A stretch of 64,000 nt of DNA from Pseudooctadecabacter jejudonensis (GCF_900172275.1 NZ_FWFT01000004.1:62001-126000); one strand, 5' to 3'; positions 19,046 to 29,280 are shown, counted from the first letter of the stretch. Notes: generated from the sequence alone by a model not told the origin. Numbers and translations are program-made.

Positions 19046-20209
19046 ATGACATCGAAGAGACCCTCTTCCACTCACCCCCCACTCCCACCCACCACGGAAG
19101 ATGATCGCGTTGACCACCTCCGCCTGCTGCGCTCACGTCGTGTGGGCCCCGTGACCTACCGCAGACTGCTTGCGGAACATGGCACAGCACAGGCCGCCCT
19201 GGCCGCCCTCCCCGATATTGCCAAAGCCGCAGGTGTGCCAAATTACGAAGTCTGCCCCGAAGGCGTCGTACTGGCTGAACTGAAGGCTGGTCACCGCACA
19301 AAAGCGCGGTTGCTGTTTCAAGGCGACGCAGATTTTCCACATGCACTGACGGAAGTTGACGATGCCCCTGTCGCGCTGTGGGCCACGGGGCGGGTTGAGT
19401 TGCTGAATACGCCCAAGGTCGCGTTGATCGGGGCGCGAAACGCGTCCTCATTGGGGACGCGCATGGCGGCAAAATTGGCGCAAGAGGTGGGAGAGGCCGG
19501 ATTTACAATCGTATCTGGTCTGGCCCGCGGGATTGACGCCGCGGCCCATCATAAATCCCTGCCCACCGGAACCATTGCAGTGGTCGCGGGCGGTGTTGAC
19601 GTGCTCTATCCTGCCGAAAACGCCGATCTGGCCCGCGCCATCGCCCAAAAGGGGCTGTGCCTTTCGGATCAACCCATGGGGTTTCAGCCCCGCGCGCGCC
19701 ACTTCGTCGCCCGCAATCGCATTATATCAGGGCTCTCACAGGCTGTGGTGGTGGTTGAGGCCGCCGCGAAATCAGGCAGCCTTGGCACCGCGCGCACGGC
19801 GTTGGACCAGGGCCGCGACGTTTTGGCTGTCCCTGGACATCCCTTTGACGCGCGGGTCGCGGGCTGCAACGCGTTGATCCGTGACGGCGCCGTCCTTGTG
19901 CGCGGACCCCAAGATATCCTCGTTCACCTCGGCGCGCAGCCTGATCTCGCGCCCGAATTGCGGCTGACCATGCCTGCGCAGCCGCCAAAAGAACCCGCCC
20001 CCGCCCCTGAGCCACGCCGCAGCTTGCGTGAAACTGCGGCCTTGCATAATGATATCCTCACGCGTTTGTCGCCTGCCCCCATGGCCGAAGATCAACTGAT
20101 CCGCGCCCTTGGGACGTCTGCGCACACCATTGCGCCGGTTCTGATGGACCTTGAACTTGATGGAAAGGTCGTCAGACAGGCGGGCGGAGTTCTGGCCCGC
20201 ACCATCTGA
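19046..20209 (+). CDS. dprA: DNA-processing protein DprA
   Basis: A 387-aa DprA/Smf. It loads RecA on incoming single-stranded DNA during transformation and, in this order, in gene-transfer-agent uptake. An N-terminal helical domain is followed by the Rossmann-like DNA-binding fold with GARNASSLG (129-137), SGLARGID (157-164), RNRIISGLS and AKSGSLGTARTALDQGR, then a C-terminal winged-helix domain (from about 320). RBS GGCGGAG precedes the ATG. A CtrA-like box lies just upstream. topA follows 125 bases on. Confidence 0.96.
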   Translation: MTSKRPSSTHPPLPPTTEDDRVDHLRLLRSRRVGPVTYRRLLAEHGTAQAALAALPDIAKAAGVPNYEVCPEGVVLAELKAGHRTKARLLFQGDADFPHALTEVDDAPVALWATGRVELLNTPKVALIGARNASSLGTRMAAKLAQEVGEAGFTIVSGLARGIDAAAHHKSLPTGTIAVVAGGVDVLYPAENADLARAIAQKGLCLSDQPMGFQPRARHFVARNRIISGLSQAVVVVEAAAKSGSLGTARTALDQGRDVLAVPGHPFDARVAGCNALIRDGAVLVRGPQDILVHLGAQPDLAPELRLTMPAQPPKEPAPAPEPRRSLRETAALHNDILTRLSPAPMAEDQLIRALGTSAHTIAPVLMDLELDGKVVRQAGGVLARTI

Positions 20210-20334
20210 AGGACCACATTTGAGGGCGTGCCAAAGGGTCGCGCAGGGGTGTCCAAAGAACCTCCATTGACAATCACGTGGCACCCCCCACATCTTGCGC
20301 GACTATTGAATTTGCGCGTTTCGGAAGGATTCCC

Positions 20335-22953
20335 ATGCCTGTTGTTGTCGTTGAATCTCCGGCTAAGGCCAAGACAATCAACAAATATCTGGGGTCTGAC
20401 TACACTGTTCTGGCCTCATACGGGCATGTGCGTGACCTGCCCCCCAAAGACGGATCCGTCGACCCGGATCAGGATTTCGAGATGCTGTGGGAGGTCGCAT
20501 CCGACAGCAAAAAACACATCAAAGCGATCGCCGACGCCCTGAAAGACGACAACGCATTGATCCTCGCCACCGACCCCGACCGTGAGGGCGAGGCCATCAG
20601 CTGGCACCTTGAGGAGGCATTGCGCAAACGCAAATCCATCAAGAAAGACACCCCCGTCAGCCGCGTGGTGTTCAACGCGATCACCAAATCCGCCGTGACC
20701 GAGGCTATGAAGAACCCACGCCAAGTGGATCAACCGCTGGTCGATGCCTATCTGGCACGCCGCGCGCTGGATTATCTGGTGGGCTTTAAACTGTCGCCCG
20801 TTCTGTGGCGCCGCCTCCCCGGGGCGAAATCTGCGGGCCGCGTGCAATCGGTCACGTTGCGGATCATCGTTGAGCGTGAGATGGAAATCGAGGCGTTCAA
20901 CAACCGCGAATACTGGTCCGTCAAAGCGCAGCTGCAAACCCCTCGCAATCAGGTGGTTGAGGCACGTTTGACGGTTTTGGCGGGCAAAAAGCTCGACAAA
21001 TTCGATCTGGAGAACGCAACACAGGCCGAAATGGCACAGCAGGCCGTGCTGTCGCGTGATCTCGTGGTCAAATCGGTTGAGGCGAAACCCGCCACCCGCA
21101 ACCCCTCTGCCCCCTTCATGACATCCACCCTGCAACAAGAGGCCAGCCGCAAATTCGGCTTTGGCGCGCGGATGACCATGAATGCGGCCCAGCGTCTGTA
21201 TGAGGCGGGGTTGATTACATACATGCGGACCGACGGCATCGACATGGCCCCCGAGGCCGTGAGTGCCGCCCGCGACGCGATCAAAGACAAATACGGCGCA
21301 AACTACGTGCCGGACAAACCGCGCATCTACAAAAACAAAGCCAAGAACGCACAGGAAGCCCACGAATGCGTGCGCCCCACCGATCTAGCCAAATCCACTG
21401 AGGACGCGAAAATCGCCGATCCGGATCAGCGCAAACTCTATGATCTGATCTACAAACGCACCATCGCCAGCCAGATGGAGGCCGCGCGTCTGGAACGCAC
21501 CACCGCCGACATCGGCAGTGCCGACGGTCAGGTGGAATTGCGCGCCACCGGACAGGTGGTGATGTTCGACGGCTTCCTGCGCGTCTATGAAGAAGGCCGC
21601 GACGACGAGGTTGTGGATGATGATGACAAGCGTCTGGCCCAGATGAATGAGGGTGAGACGATGGCGAAAGACAGCGTCACGCCTGAGCAACATTTCACCC
21701 AGCCGCCCCCCCGTTATACCGAGGCCACGCTGGTCAAACGGATGGAAGAATTGGGCATCGGGCGTCCGTCGACCTATGCGTCTATCGTGACCACCATTCA
21801 GGATCGCGAATACGTCCGCAAAGACAAAAACCGCCTGATCCCTGAGGATAAGGGACGGTTGGTTACAGCCTTTCTGACCAATTATTTCCGCAAATATGTG
21901 GGCTACGATTACACCGCGTCTCTCGAAGAGGATCTGGACCACGTCTCGGCAGGGAATGCGGATTATAAGAAGGTGTTGGAAAGCTTCTGGCGCGATTTCA
22001 AAGTGACCATCGACGAGGCGATGGACAATTCCATCACCGAAGTCCTTGAAAAGATCAACGAAGTCCTCGCCCCGCACATCTTCCCCCCCAATGAGGACGG
22101 CACCGATCCGCGTTTGTGCCCCAACTGTGGCGAGGGACGTCTTTCGATGCGCACTGCGCGCTCGGGTGGCGCGTTCATTGGATGTTCGAACTACCCCAAC
22201 TGCCGCTACACCCGCGCCTTTGGCCCCCCGGGCGAAGATGACGCCGCAGGCATTCCGCCTGAGGGCAAACTGTTGGGCGAGGATCAGGGCGACAAAATCT
22301 GGGTGCACAAGGGCCGCTTTGGCCCCTATGTGCAACGTGGCGATGTCACCGAAGACAACAAAAAACCCCCTCGTCAGTCCATTCCCAAAGAATGGGTGCC
22401 GGAGGAAGTTGACCTTGAAACAGCGGTGAAACTGCTTGATCTGCCCCGTCTGATCGGCCCCCACCCTGAGGATGGGGTGAATGTCTGGGCCAACATCGGG
22501 CGCTATGGCCCCTACCTGAAACACGCCGAAAGCACGTCATTCAAAGGTGGCACAAACGCCAACCTTGAGGGGCTGGACGAGGTGTGGGAGGTCGGCATGA
22601 ACCGCGCGGTTCAACTGTTGGCCGAAAAGGTCGCCAGCCGTGGCAACAGGGGCAAGGCCGCCGTGCCGGTCCGTGAGCTTGGCGAACACCCCGACGTGGG
22701 CGGGCCGGTCAATGTGTTTGACGGCAAATACGGGCCTTACGTGAAGTGGGACAAGATTAACGCGACGATCCCCGACACGATTGAGGTCGCAGACCTGACG
22801 CTCAGCCAAGCGGTCACCCTGATTGAAGAACGTGCCGCAAAATCGGGCAAGAAAATTGCCCCGAAGAAAGCCGCGAAAAAGCCTGCGGCGAAGAAGAAAA
22901 CAGCCGCAAAGAAGCCCGTGGCTAAGAAAAAGACGGCTGTCAAGGAAGACTGA
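20335..22953 (+). CDS. topA: DNA topoisomerase I
   Basis: An 872-aa type IA topoisomerase that relaxes negative supercoils. The TOPRIM domain has Glu7 (VVVESPAKAK) and DPDREGE (80-86); the nucleophile is Tyr296 in GLITYMRTDG. One four-Cys zinc finger (CPNCGEGRL ... CSNYPNC) is followed by three GxYGPYxK-type repeats (GRFGPYVQ, GRYGPYLK, GKYGPYVK) and a Lys/Ala-rich tail that probably contacts DNA non-specifically. The ATG at 20335 follows GGAAGGAT. The dprA-topA order is common in alphaproteobacteria. Confidence 0.97.
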   Translation: MPVVVVESPAKAKTINKYLGSDYTVLASYGHVRDLPPKDGSVDPDQDFEMLWEVASDSKKHIKAIADALKDDNALILATDPDREGEAISWHLEEALRKRKSIKKDTPVSRVVFNAITKSAVTEAMKNPRQVDQPLVDAYLARRALDYLVGFKLSPVLWRRLPGAKSAGRVQSVTLRIIVEREMEIEAFNNREYWSVKAQLQTPRNQVVEARLTVLAGKKLDKFDLENATQAEMAQQAVLSRDLVVKSVEAKPATRNPSAPFMTSTLQQEASRKFGFGARMTMNAAQRLYEAGLITYMRTDGIDMAPEAVSAARDAIKDKYGANYVPDKPRIYKNKAKNAQEAHECVRPTDLAKSTEDAKIADPDQRKLYDLIYKRTIASQMEAARLERTTADIGSADGQVELRATGQVVMFDGFLRVYEEGRDDEVVDDDDKRLAQMNEGETMAKDSVTPEQHFTQPPPRYTEATLVKRMEELGIGRPSTYASIVTTIQDREYVRKDKNRLIPEDKGRLVTAFLTNYFRKYVGYDYTASLEEDLDHVSAGNADYKKVLESFWRDFKVTIDEAMDNSITEVLEKINEVLAPHIFPPNEDGTDPRLCPNCGEGRLSMRTARSGGAFIGCSNYPNCRYTRAFGPPGEDDAAGIPPEGKLLGEDQGDKIWVHKGRFGPYVQRGDVTEDNKKPPRQSIPKEWVPEEVDLETAVKLLDLPRLIGPHPEDGVNVWANIGRYGPYLKHAESTSFKGGTNANLEGLDEVWEVGMNRAVQLLAEKVASRGNRGKAAVPVRELGEHPDVGGPVNVFDGKYGPYVKWDKINATIPDTIEVADLTLSQAVTLIEERAAKSGKKIAPKKAAKKPAAKKKTAAKKPVAKKKTAVKED

Positions 22954-23027
22954 TCGCCCGATCCTCGCGGTCGACCTGCAATGCTTGGACAGTCGTGATC
23001 AAGCGCCTGATGTGAAAGGCATCCGCC

Positions 23028-24389
23028 ATGACCAAAGACCGGTCGAAATCCTACCAGTCGGTGCGCACGCTTGCGCGTCTCAATATGTTTTTCACGACGA
23101 CCCATCCGGCAAAGCTGCTTCTGTTTGGCTATCTGTCCTACATCCTGATCGGGTGGGTCCTGCTGAGCCTGCCCGTCTTGCAAGAGGTCAGCGTTGGCGC
23201 CTTGGATACGTTGTTCATCGCCACATCGGCGGTGTCCACGACGGGGCTTGTCAGTGTGGACCCCGCCAGCAGTTTCACCTTTGGCGGTGAATTGGTGATC
23301 TTGTTTCTGATCCAGCTTGGGGGGCTGGGCTATATGACCATTGGGTCCTTTATGGTCCTGACGATCCAGCACCGGTTGGGCCATGCCCGCAGACGCACCA
23401 CAAAGGCCGCATTCAACCTGCCCGACGATATCGATCCGCGCAGTTTCATTATGTCGGTCCTCCTGTTCACCTTCTTGGTTGAGGCGGTGGGCGCCACTAT
23501 CCTGTACTTCATTTTCGCTGCAAACGACGTGGCCAATCCCCTGTGGCCCGCGATTTTTCACGCCATTTCCGCGTTCTGCACCGCAGGGTTCAGCCTGTTT
23601 CCCAATTCGCTGGAAGACTACGCAGGCGATCTGCCTTTGAACGTCACCATCTCGGTTCTCAGCCTCTTGGGTGCGATGGGCTTTTTGATCGTCGTCGACA
23701 GTTGGCGGACGTTTGTGGGGCGCAAGAAATACCTCGGCTTTACGACCAAGGTGATCGTTCGTATCACAGGGTTCATGCTGGTGGCAGGCACGTTGATCTT
23801 TTTTGTGGTCGAGCCCAGCATCGCCGATGTGCCCCCCGCCGAACGCCTGATGCTCGCGTTTTTTCAAACCATGACAGCGGCCACCACCGTGGGCTTCAAC
23901 ACCCATCCCATCGGCTCTCTGGCGCCCGCCATCTTGATGGTGATGTTCTTTTTGATGATGATCGGCGCCTCACCCGCAGGCACAGGCGGCGGGTTGAAGA
24001 CAACGTCGCTTGCAGCCCTGATTGGGCTGGTCCGGTCCACCCTCAAGGGGCGCGACCAGATCCGGTTTTTCAAACGCCGCGTGCCGCTGGACAAATTGCA
24101 AAACGCCGCTGCCGGCCTGACGTTCTATATGGCCCTTCTGGCGGGCTCTATGTTTGTGCTGCTGCTGACCGAAGCGGCAGCGTTTGAGGTGCTGATGTTT
24201 GAGGCCATTTCAGCCATGGGCACCGTCGGCCTGTCCATGGGGATCACCGGCGATCTTAGCGATCTGGGCAAGCTGGTGATCATCGTCCTGATGACCGCGG
24301 GCCGCGTCGGTATCCTCACCTTCGGGATCGCTCTGGCCACAGCCGACGAAAGCCGCGCAGAAGAAGAAGACAACAGCCTCGTCCTGTAG
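23028..24389 (+). CDS. trkH: TrkH family potassium uptake protein
   Basis: A 453-aa inner-membrane K+ transporter of the TrkH/KtrB superfamily. Four selectivity-filter loops are recognisable: ATSAVSTTGL, ISAFCTAGF, MTAATTVGFNT and ISAMGTVGLSMG, each with the key Gly. This short form resembles KtrB more than the roughly 480-aa E. coli TrkH, so it might pair with a KtrA/TrkA-type RCK subunit encoded elsewhere. The gene stands alone between topA and scoA, all on the plus strand. Confidence 0.9.
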   Translation: MTKDRSKSYQSVRTLARLNMFFTTTHPAKLLLFGYLSYILIGWVLLSLPVLQEVSVGALDTLFIATSAVSTTGLVSVDPASSFTFGGELVILFLIQLGGLGYMTIGSFMVLTIQHRLGHARRRTTKAAFNLPDDIDPRSFIMSVLLFTFLVEAVGATILYFIFAANDVANPLWPAIFHAISAFCTAGFSLFPNSLEDYAGDLPLNVTISVLSLLGAMGFLIVVDSWRTFVGRKKYLGFTTKVIVRITGFMLVAGTLIFFVVEPSIADVPPAERLMLAFFQTMTAATTVGFNTHPIGSLAPAILMVMFFLMMIGASPAGTGGGLKTTSLAALIGLVRSTLKGRDQIRFFKRRVPLDKLQNAAAGLTFYMALLAGSMFVLLLTEAAAFEVLMFEAISAMGTVGLSMGITGDLSDLGKLVIIVLMTAGRVGILTFGIALATADESRAEEEDNSLVL

Positions 24390-24479
24390 CAACGTCCGTT
24401 TCGCGCCGCATTGCAGCATTTCCATTGACACGAGCGACGCCCCCTCCCATCAATAGCGGCGACACGATATGGGGGTCTT

Positions 24480-25196
24480 ATGCAGAAAATCTATCCTGAC
24501 GCCGCCGCAGCCCTGGACGGGCTTTTGCACGACGGCATGTTCATCGCGGCCGGAGGCTTTGGCCTGTGCGGCATTCCGGAATTGCTGTTGGCGGCGATCA
24601 AGGACGCGGGCACCAAAGACCTGACCTTCGCGTCCAACAACGCGGGCGTCGATGATTTCGGCATCGGCATCCTGTTGCAAACCCGTCAGGTCAAAAAGAT
24701 GATCTCCTCCTACGTGGGCGAAAACGCCGAATTCATGCGCCAGTATCTTTCGGGGGAGCTTGAGCTGGAATTCAACCCCCAAGGCACATTAGCCGAACGG
24801 ATGCGGTCCGGCGGCTGCGGCATTCCGGGGTTCTACACCAAGACCGGCGTGGGCACTGTGATTGCCGACGGGAAGGACCACAAAGACTTCCCCACAGGCC
24901 AAAACGGCGCCATGGAAACCTACATCATGGAAGAAGGCATCTTTGCCGATCTCAGCATCGTCAAGGCGTGGAAGGCCGATGAAACCGGCAACCTCGTGTT
25001 CCGCAAAACCGCTCGCAACTTCAACCCTCCGGCGGCCATGTGTGGCAAGACCTGCGTGGTTGAGGTTGAGGAAATCGTGCCAACCGGATCGCTGGACCCT
25101 GACGCTATCCACCTTCCTGGAATTTACGTGCACCGGATCATCCAAGGCACACACGAAAAGCGTATCGAACAACGGACCGTGCGGGAGAAAGCATAA
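24480..25196 (+). CDS. scoA: 3-oxoacid CoA-transferase subunit A
   Basis: A 238-aa alpha subunit of succinyl-CoA:3-ketoacid CoA-transferase (SCOT), which activates acetoacetate for catabolism. [16 protein letters not shown] and [15 protein letters not shown] are family signatures, and [18 protein letters not shown] is the glycine-rich CoA-side loop. Its stop overlaps the scoB start (TAATG), so the subunits are made together. A TTGACA hexamer at 24425-24430 could be its -35 element, though no good -10 follows. Confidence 0.95.
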   Translation: MQKIYPDAAAALDGLLHDGMFIAAGGFGLCGIPELLLAAIKDAGTKDLTFASNNAGVDDFGIGILLQTRQVKKMISSYVGENAEFMRQYLSGELELEFNPQGTLAERMRSGGCGIPGFYTKTGVGTVIADGKDHKDFPTGQNGAMETYIMEEGIFADLSIVKAWKADETGNLVFRKTARNFNPPAAMCGKTCVVEVEEIVPTGSLDPDAIHLPGIYVHRIIQGTHEKRIEQRTVREKA

Positions 25197-25816
25197 TGTG
25201 GGATCGCAATCAGATGGCCGCCCGTGCGGCACAAGAACTCGAAGACGGTTGGTATGTGAACCTCGGCATCGGCATCCCAACGCTTGTGGCCAACTATGTG
25301 GGCGACAAAGACATCACGCTTCAGTCTGAAAACGGGATGCTTGGCATGGGGCCTTTCCCGTATGAGGGTGACGAGGACCCGGACCTGATCAACGCAGGCA
25401 AGCAGACCATCACCGAAATGGACCGCACGGCCTATTTCGACAGCGCCACCTCCTTCGGCATGATCCGCGGCGGAAAGATCGCGGCGGCGATCCTCGGCGC
25501 CATGGAAGTGGCCGAAAACGGCGATCTGGCCAACTGGATGATCCCCGGCAAACTGGTCAAAGGTATGGGCGGCGCCATGGATCTGGTCGCAGGCGTCGGC
25601 CGCGTCATCGTGGTCATGGACCACACGAACAAACACGGTGACAGCAAACTGCTGAAGGCCTGCACCCTGCCGCTGACCGGCAAAGGCGTCGTGGATCGTA
25701 TCATCACGAACCTTGGGGTGCTGGACGTGGTCGAAGGCGGCCTCAAAATCGTTGAAACAGCCGACGGCGTCACCGAAGACGAATTGCGCGCTGCCACCGA
25801 AGCCACGCTTGTCTAA
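25196..25816 (+). CDS. scoB: 3-oxoacid CoA-transferase subunit B
   Basis: A 206-aa beta subunit carrying the catalytic glutamate in [14 protein letters not shown], which forms the enzyme-CoA thioester. [14 protein letters not shown] and [18 protein letters not shown] are typical of the subunit. It overlaps scoA at TAATG and in turn overlaps the start of the small GNAT gene by eight bases if that gene uses its TTG codon. Confidence 0.95.
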   Translation: MWDRNQMAARAAQELEDGWYVNLGIGIPTLVANYVGDKDITLQSENGMLGMGPFPYEGDEDPDLINAGKQTITEMDRTAYFDSATSFGMIRGGKIAAAILGAMEVAENGDLANWMIPGKLVKGMGGAMDLVAGVGRVIVVMDHTNKHGDSKLLKACTLPLTGKGVVDRIITNLGVLDVVEGGLKIVETADGVTEDELRAATEATLV

Positions 25817-26099
25817 TCCAAAGATCACCGAACAGCAAAGCGGCTCGAAAGGCCGCTTTGTGATCGCCACGCCCGAGGGCGAGGCAGAGATGACCTATTC
25901 CATTCTGTCACCCACCTCTCGCATTGTGGATCATACGGCGGTGCCCAAAGCCCTCGAAGGCCAAGGCCTTGCGTACCTGCTGATGCAACACCTCATCGCG
26001 GACGCTCGCAATAAGGGCTACAAGATCGTCCCCCTGTGCCCTTACGTAAACGCCCAGCGCGCCAAACACCCCGACTGGGCGGATCTGTTTTTGATCTAG
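25809..26099 (+). CDS. small GNAT-like N-acetyltransferase (YidJ/Gcn5 short type)
   Basis: A 96-aa member of the short acetyltransferase family, about 95 residues long. It has [20 protein letters not shown] and the closing [19 protein letters not shown], both strong family marks. No ATG gives the full N-terminal strand, so I propose the TTG at 25809, which overlaps the scoB stop by eight bases and yields [23 protein letters not shown] at 25860 is the alternative and would place a 9-bp hairpin in the leader. Function of the family is largely unknown. Confidence 0.75.
   Translation: MSNPKITEQQSGSKGRFVIATPEGEAEMTYSILSPTSRIVDHTAVPKALEGQGLAYLLMQHLIADARNKGYKIVPLCPYVNAQRAKHPDWADLFLI
25836..25860 (+). 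other. perfect 9-bp hairpin after scoB
   Basis: CAAAGCGGC (25836-25844) and GCCGCTTTG (25852-25860) pair around TCGAAAG. It may be a weak terminator for scoAB, but it also lies inside the proposed TTG-initiated GNAT frame. Which start is used decides its role. Confidence 0.45.
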
Positions 26100-26113
26100 G
26101 GCCAGGCCCCGCT

Positions 26114-26130
26114 TCTTTGGGTCAAAAATA
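26114..26130 (-). repeat. dispersed 3'-border motif, copy B
   Basis: The minus strand reads TATTTTTGACCCAAAGA, the same 17 bases as copies A and E. Here it lies 14 bases after the plus-strand GNAT stop, so unlike the other copies its sense strand does not follow a gene end. Confidence 0.55.
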
Positions 26131-26245
26131 CCTAAATCCTCCCGTCTGCCCAAAACACCAGGCCTCCCCGAAAGCACCGCTCTTTCGTTTCCAAATCTAA
26201 AACAAAGTCATACTATCGCCCTATTCTGTCGCTAATCGCGAAGGA

Positions 26246-27256
26246 ATGAGCATGAGCAGCACAAACACAGGCCCGTCAATGGCGCCAACATCGACCGACA
26301 GCACCAAACGTCGCTGGCGCGACATCGCTTTGTTAGGGGCCCTCTTCGCCTTTGTGATTGCGGGGCTGGCCGGATTGGCCGCCGCGACGGGGTGGGAAGA
26401 AACCAAAGCCCAACTGATGAAACTGACATGGCAGCAAATTTCGCTGCTGCTTGCGCTTAGCCTGGTGAATTATCTTTTCCGCGGGGCGCGGTGGCATCTT
26501 TTTGCCCGTCGTTTGGGCCTGCCCACGACGCTGGGGCAGGACTTGCGCCACTTCCTGGGCGGTTTTGCCATGTCCGTCACCCCCGGACGTGTCGGCGAAT
26601 TGATCCGTATGCGATGGTTGAAACGGGAAACCGGTTGGGCCGTGGAACGCACCGCTCCGCTGGTGCTGATGGATCGCGCCTCGGACCTCGCGGTCATGGC
26701 CCTCATTCTGGCGGGCGGTATCGCGCTGTCTGCGGGTGGCATAGCAATGGCTATGCCGGTCGCGGTACTGGCGCTTTTGGCGGCCTTCGTGGCGACCCGC
26801 CCCAGCCTTTTGGCGGCGTGTGTGACATGGACCTACAGGCTCATCGGCCGGCTGCCGCGTCTGATGGGCCGCGCCCGCATGGCAGCACGCTCCCTGACAG
26901 TCTTTACCAACGCGCCTGTGCTGATCGCCGCCCTCTTCCTTGGCCTGATCGGCTGGATTGCCGAGGGCTATGCCTTTCATATTCTGATGGTGTGGATGGG
27001 CGCCGACATTGGGCTGGCCAAAGCGGTCGCAATTTTCACATTCTCCACCCTTGCAGGGGGTCTTACCGGTGCACCGGGCGGCGTGGGTGGGGCGGAGGCT
27101 GCGATGGTGGCCCTCCTGTCTCTCGAAGGTGTCCCGCTTGAGGTGTCGATCCCTGCCACCGCCGTGATCCGCCTGACAACACTCTGGTTCGCAATCGGAA
27201 TCGGTCTGCTGATCTTCCCCCTCGCCGAAGCCAAATCACAAGCCGCCGCCGCATGA
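26246..27256 (+). CDS. UPF0104/lysylphosphatidylglycerol synthase-type membrane protein (YbhN-like)
   Basis: A 336-aa polytopic protein with about eight helices and the UPF0104 (LPG_synthase_TM) signatures: NYLFRGARWHLFARRLG, VTPGRVGELIRMRWL, LMDRASDLAVM and the terminal GAPGGVGGAEAAMVALLSLEG. The same domain forms the C-terminal part of archaeal AglD, which uses a dolichol-phosphate sugar, and many copies sit in lipid-linked sugar loci. It overlaps the DprE1-like gene by four bases (ATGA), so a role in handling or flipping the polyprenyl-phosphoryl sugar is a fair inference, not proven. Start could also be two codons downstream. Confidence 0.85.
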   Translation: MSMSSTNTGPSMAPTSTDSTKRRWRDIALLGALFAFVIAGLAGLAAATGWEETKAQLMKLTWQQISLLLALSLVNYLFRGARWHLFARRLGLPTTLGQDLRHFLGGFAMSVTPGRVGELIRMRWLKRETGWAVERTAPLVLMDRASDLAVMALILAGGIALSAGGIAMAMPVAVLALLAAFVATRPSLLAACVTWTYRLIGRLPRLMGRARMAARSLTVFTNAPVLIAALFLGLIGWIAEGYAFHILMVWMGADIGLAKAVAIFTFSTLAGGLTGAPGGVGGAEAAMVALLSLEGVPLEVSIPATAVIRLTTLWFAIGIGLLIFPLAEAKSQAAAA

Positions 27257-28539
27257 CCCGCAACACATCCTATTCCGGCTGGGGCCGTGCCCTGCGCGCA
27301 ACGGGTGACATCACACGCCCCGACGATGTGCGCCGCGTGGCCGCGACGGCCCCTGCCATCGGCAACCGCCGATCTTACGGGGACGCGCCGTTGAACGACG
27401 GCGGAGCAGCGACGGATATGACGCGGATCGACCGCATTCTTTCGTTCGATCGTGAGGTTGGCGTGATCACCGTTGAGGCCGGCATGCGGTTGGGGGAACT
27501 GGCCCGCATCCTTGCGCCCCAAGGCTGGCTGCCCGCCGTTCTTCCTGGCACCGGCTTTGCCACCGTCGGTGGGGCAATCGCCATGGATGTGCATGGCAAA
27601 AACCACCACCATGCCGGCAGCTTTTGTCAGCATGTGATGGCTCTTCAGCTGTTACAAGGCGACAAGACCCGCAAAATCACGCCCAAAACAGGCGCCCTTT
27701 GGAAAGCGACCTGTGGCGGCCTTGGCCAAACCGGTGTGATCACGCAGGCAACGTTGCAACTGACCCCGGCCAAGGGCGACCTGATGCTGGTGACCGAACA
27801 GCGGGCCACGGACTGGGATCATCACATCGCTTTGCTGGATGCTTCAACCGCGCCCTATACCGTCGGCTGGATCGATGCGACGGCCACAGGCCCATCTCTG
27901 GGCCGCGGCATCGTCGAAGAAGGCGAAACCTGCCGCGGCTTGCGGCCTGCCCCGCGGGCGGCAAAGACAATCCCCCTCGATGCCCCCCATTGGGCGCTGT
28001 CCGGTCCCATCGTCAAAGCCTTCAACGCGGCCTATTACAGACGTGTGCCCCGATCCGGCCGCACCGTGGTTCGCCCCCTTCAGGATTTCTTTTTCCCGCT
28101 GGACAAGATCCACGATTGGAACCGGCTTTATGGCAAGCGCGGATTTCACCAGTTTCAATGTGTGGTGCCTCTGGGTCAGGCCGCAGCCCTGCGGCATATG
28201 CTGGCCACCATCGCCCGATCGGGCTTGGCCTCCCCTCTTGCGGTCCTCAAACGCATGGGTCCGGGCCGGGCAGGCCATATGTCTTTCCCGATGGAAGGCT
28301 ATACGCTGGCCATCGATTTCCCGAACCGCCCCCAAGCCCGCCGTCTGATTGAGCGGTTGGAGGACGCGACCGTTGACGCAGGGGGGCGCCTTTATCTGGC
28401 CAAAGACGCCCTATCCACGGGCGGCGCGATCAAGGCCATGTACCCCGATCACCCCAAATGGGCCGCCGCTGCGGCCAAAGCAGACCCCGAAGGTCTGTTG
28501 AAAACCGATATGATACGTCGCCTAGACCTAAGGACCTGA
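27253..28539 (+). CDS. dprE1: DprE1-like decaprenylphosphoryl-ribose 2'-oxidase (FAD)
   Basis: A 428-aa flavoenzyme very close in pattern to mycobacterial DprE1, which oxidises polyprenyl-phosphoryl-ribose at C2' as first half of the epimerisation to arabinose. The FAD_binding_4 domain shows TVGGAIAMDVHGKNHHHAGS (105-124; His114 fits DprE1 His132). The substrate domain has FPMEGYTLAIDFP and GGRLYLAKDALSTGGAIKAM, with Lys384 matching Lys418. Ala353 stands where Mycobacterium tuberculosis has the benzothiazinone target Cys387; the 31-residue spacing to the lysine agrees. The next gene is the DprE2-like partner, 3 bases on. Confidence 0.92.
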   Translation: MTRNTSYSGWGRALRATGDITRPDDVRRVAATAPAIGNRRSYGDAPLNDGGAATDMTRIDRILSFDREVGVITVEAGMRLGELARILAPQGWLPAVLPGTGFATVGGAIAMDVHGKNHHHAGSFCQHVMALQLLQGDKTRKITPKTGALWKATCGGLGQTGVITQATLQLTPAKGDLMLVTEQRATDWDHHIALLDASTAPYTVGWIDATATGPSLGRGIVEEGETCRGLRPAPRAAKTIPLDAPHWALSGPIVKAFNAAYYRRVPRSGRTVVRPLQDFFFPLDKIHDWNRLYGKRGFHQFQCVVPLGQAAALRHMLATIARSGLASPLAVLKRMGPGRAGHMSFPMEGYTLAIDFPNRPQARRLIERLEDATVDAGGRLYLAKDALSTGGAIKAMYPDHPKWAAAAAKADPEGLLKTDMIRRLDLRT

Positions 28540-28542
28540 CAT

Positions 28543-29280
28543 ATGACCGAAACCTGGATTGTACTGGGCGCAAGCTCAACCATCGCCAAAGCGTTCATCC
28601 GCTCTGTGGCCGAACAAGGCGCACACGTGATCCTCGCCGGCAGGCGGATGGATGATCTGGACGCCACAGCCGCCGATGCAACAGCGCGCGGCGCCGAAGG
28701 GGCCACGCCCGTGATGTTCGACGCCCGCGACCCTGCGACGTTTGACGGCATCCTTGATGTGGCAACCAGCCGCCCCGGAACCCTCAACTGCGCGGTTTTC
28801 GTAGGATCCATGCCCCCGCAGGACGCGATCGATGCGGATCCTTCCATCCTCGATGGTGTGATCGCCGACAGCCTGACCGGCCCGGCGCGGGTCCTGCAAA
28901 TGCTCGCCCCCCATCTTCAAACCCGCGGCACCGGCGCCATTGTCGGCGTGGGATCCGTTGCGGGCGATCGTGGCCGCGTGGGCAATTACGTCTACGGGGC
29001 CGCCAAGGCGGGCTTTGCCACATACCTCAGCGGGTTGCGCAATGCGCTGGGGCGGCATGGTGTGCATGTGCTGACGGTAAAACCTGGCCCGGTGGAGACG
29101 GCAATGACCGAAGGTCTCGGGCCGCAGCCCTTTATGACCACCGCCGACGCCGTTGTGGCAGACATCCACAAAGCCCTGCAAAAGAAGCGCAACACGCTTT
29201 ATACCAAATGGATCTGGTGGCCAGTCATGACCGTGATCAAGCTGATCCCCGAGCCGATCTTCAAAAAGATGTCGATCTGA
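28543..29280 (+). CDS. dprE2: DprE2-like SDR, decaprenylphosphoryl-2-keto-ribose reductase
   Basis: A 245-aa short-chain dehydrogenase/reductase. An NAD(P)-binding LGASSTIAKAF (8-18) is followed by the catalytic residues Ser138, Tyr151 and Lys155 in GSVAGDRGRVGNYVYGAAKA. That last stretch is characteristic of DprE2, which reduces the 2'-keto intermediate to polyprenyl-phosphoryl-D-arabinose with NADH. A C-terminal hydrophobic stretch (KWIWWPVMTVIKLIPEPIF) may bind the membrane, fitting a lipid-linked substrate. Directly after the DprE1-like gene and ended by a clear terminator at 29401. Confidence 0.92.
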   Translation: MTETWIVLGASSTIAKAFIRSVAEQGAHVILAGRRMDDLDATAADATARGAEGATPVMFDARDPATFDGILDVATSRPGTLNCAVFVGSMPPQDAIDADPSILDGVIADSLTGPARVLQMLAPHLQTRGTGAIVGVGSVAGDRGRVGNYVYGAAKAGFATYLSGLRNALGRHGVHVLTVKPGPVETAMTEGLGPQPFMTTADAVVADIHKALQKKRNTLYTKWIWWPVMTVIKLIPEPIFKKMSI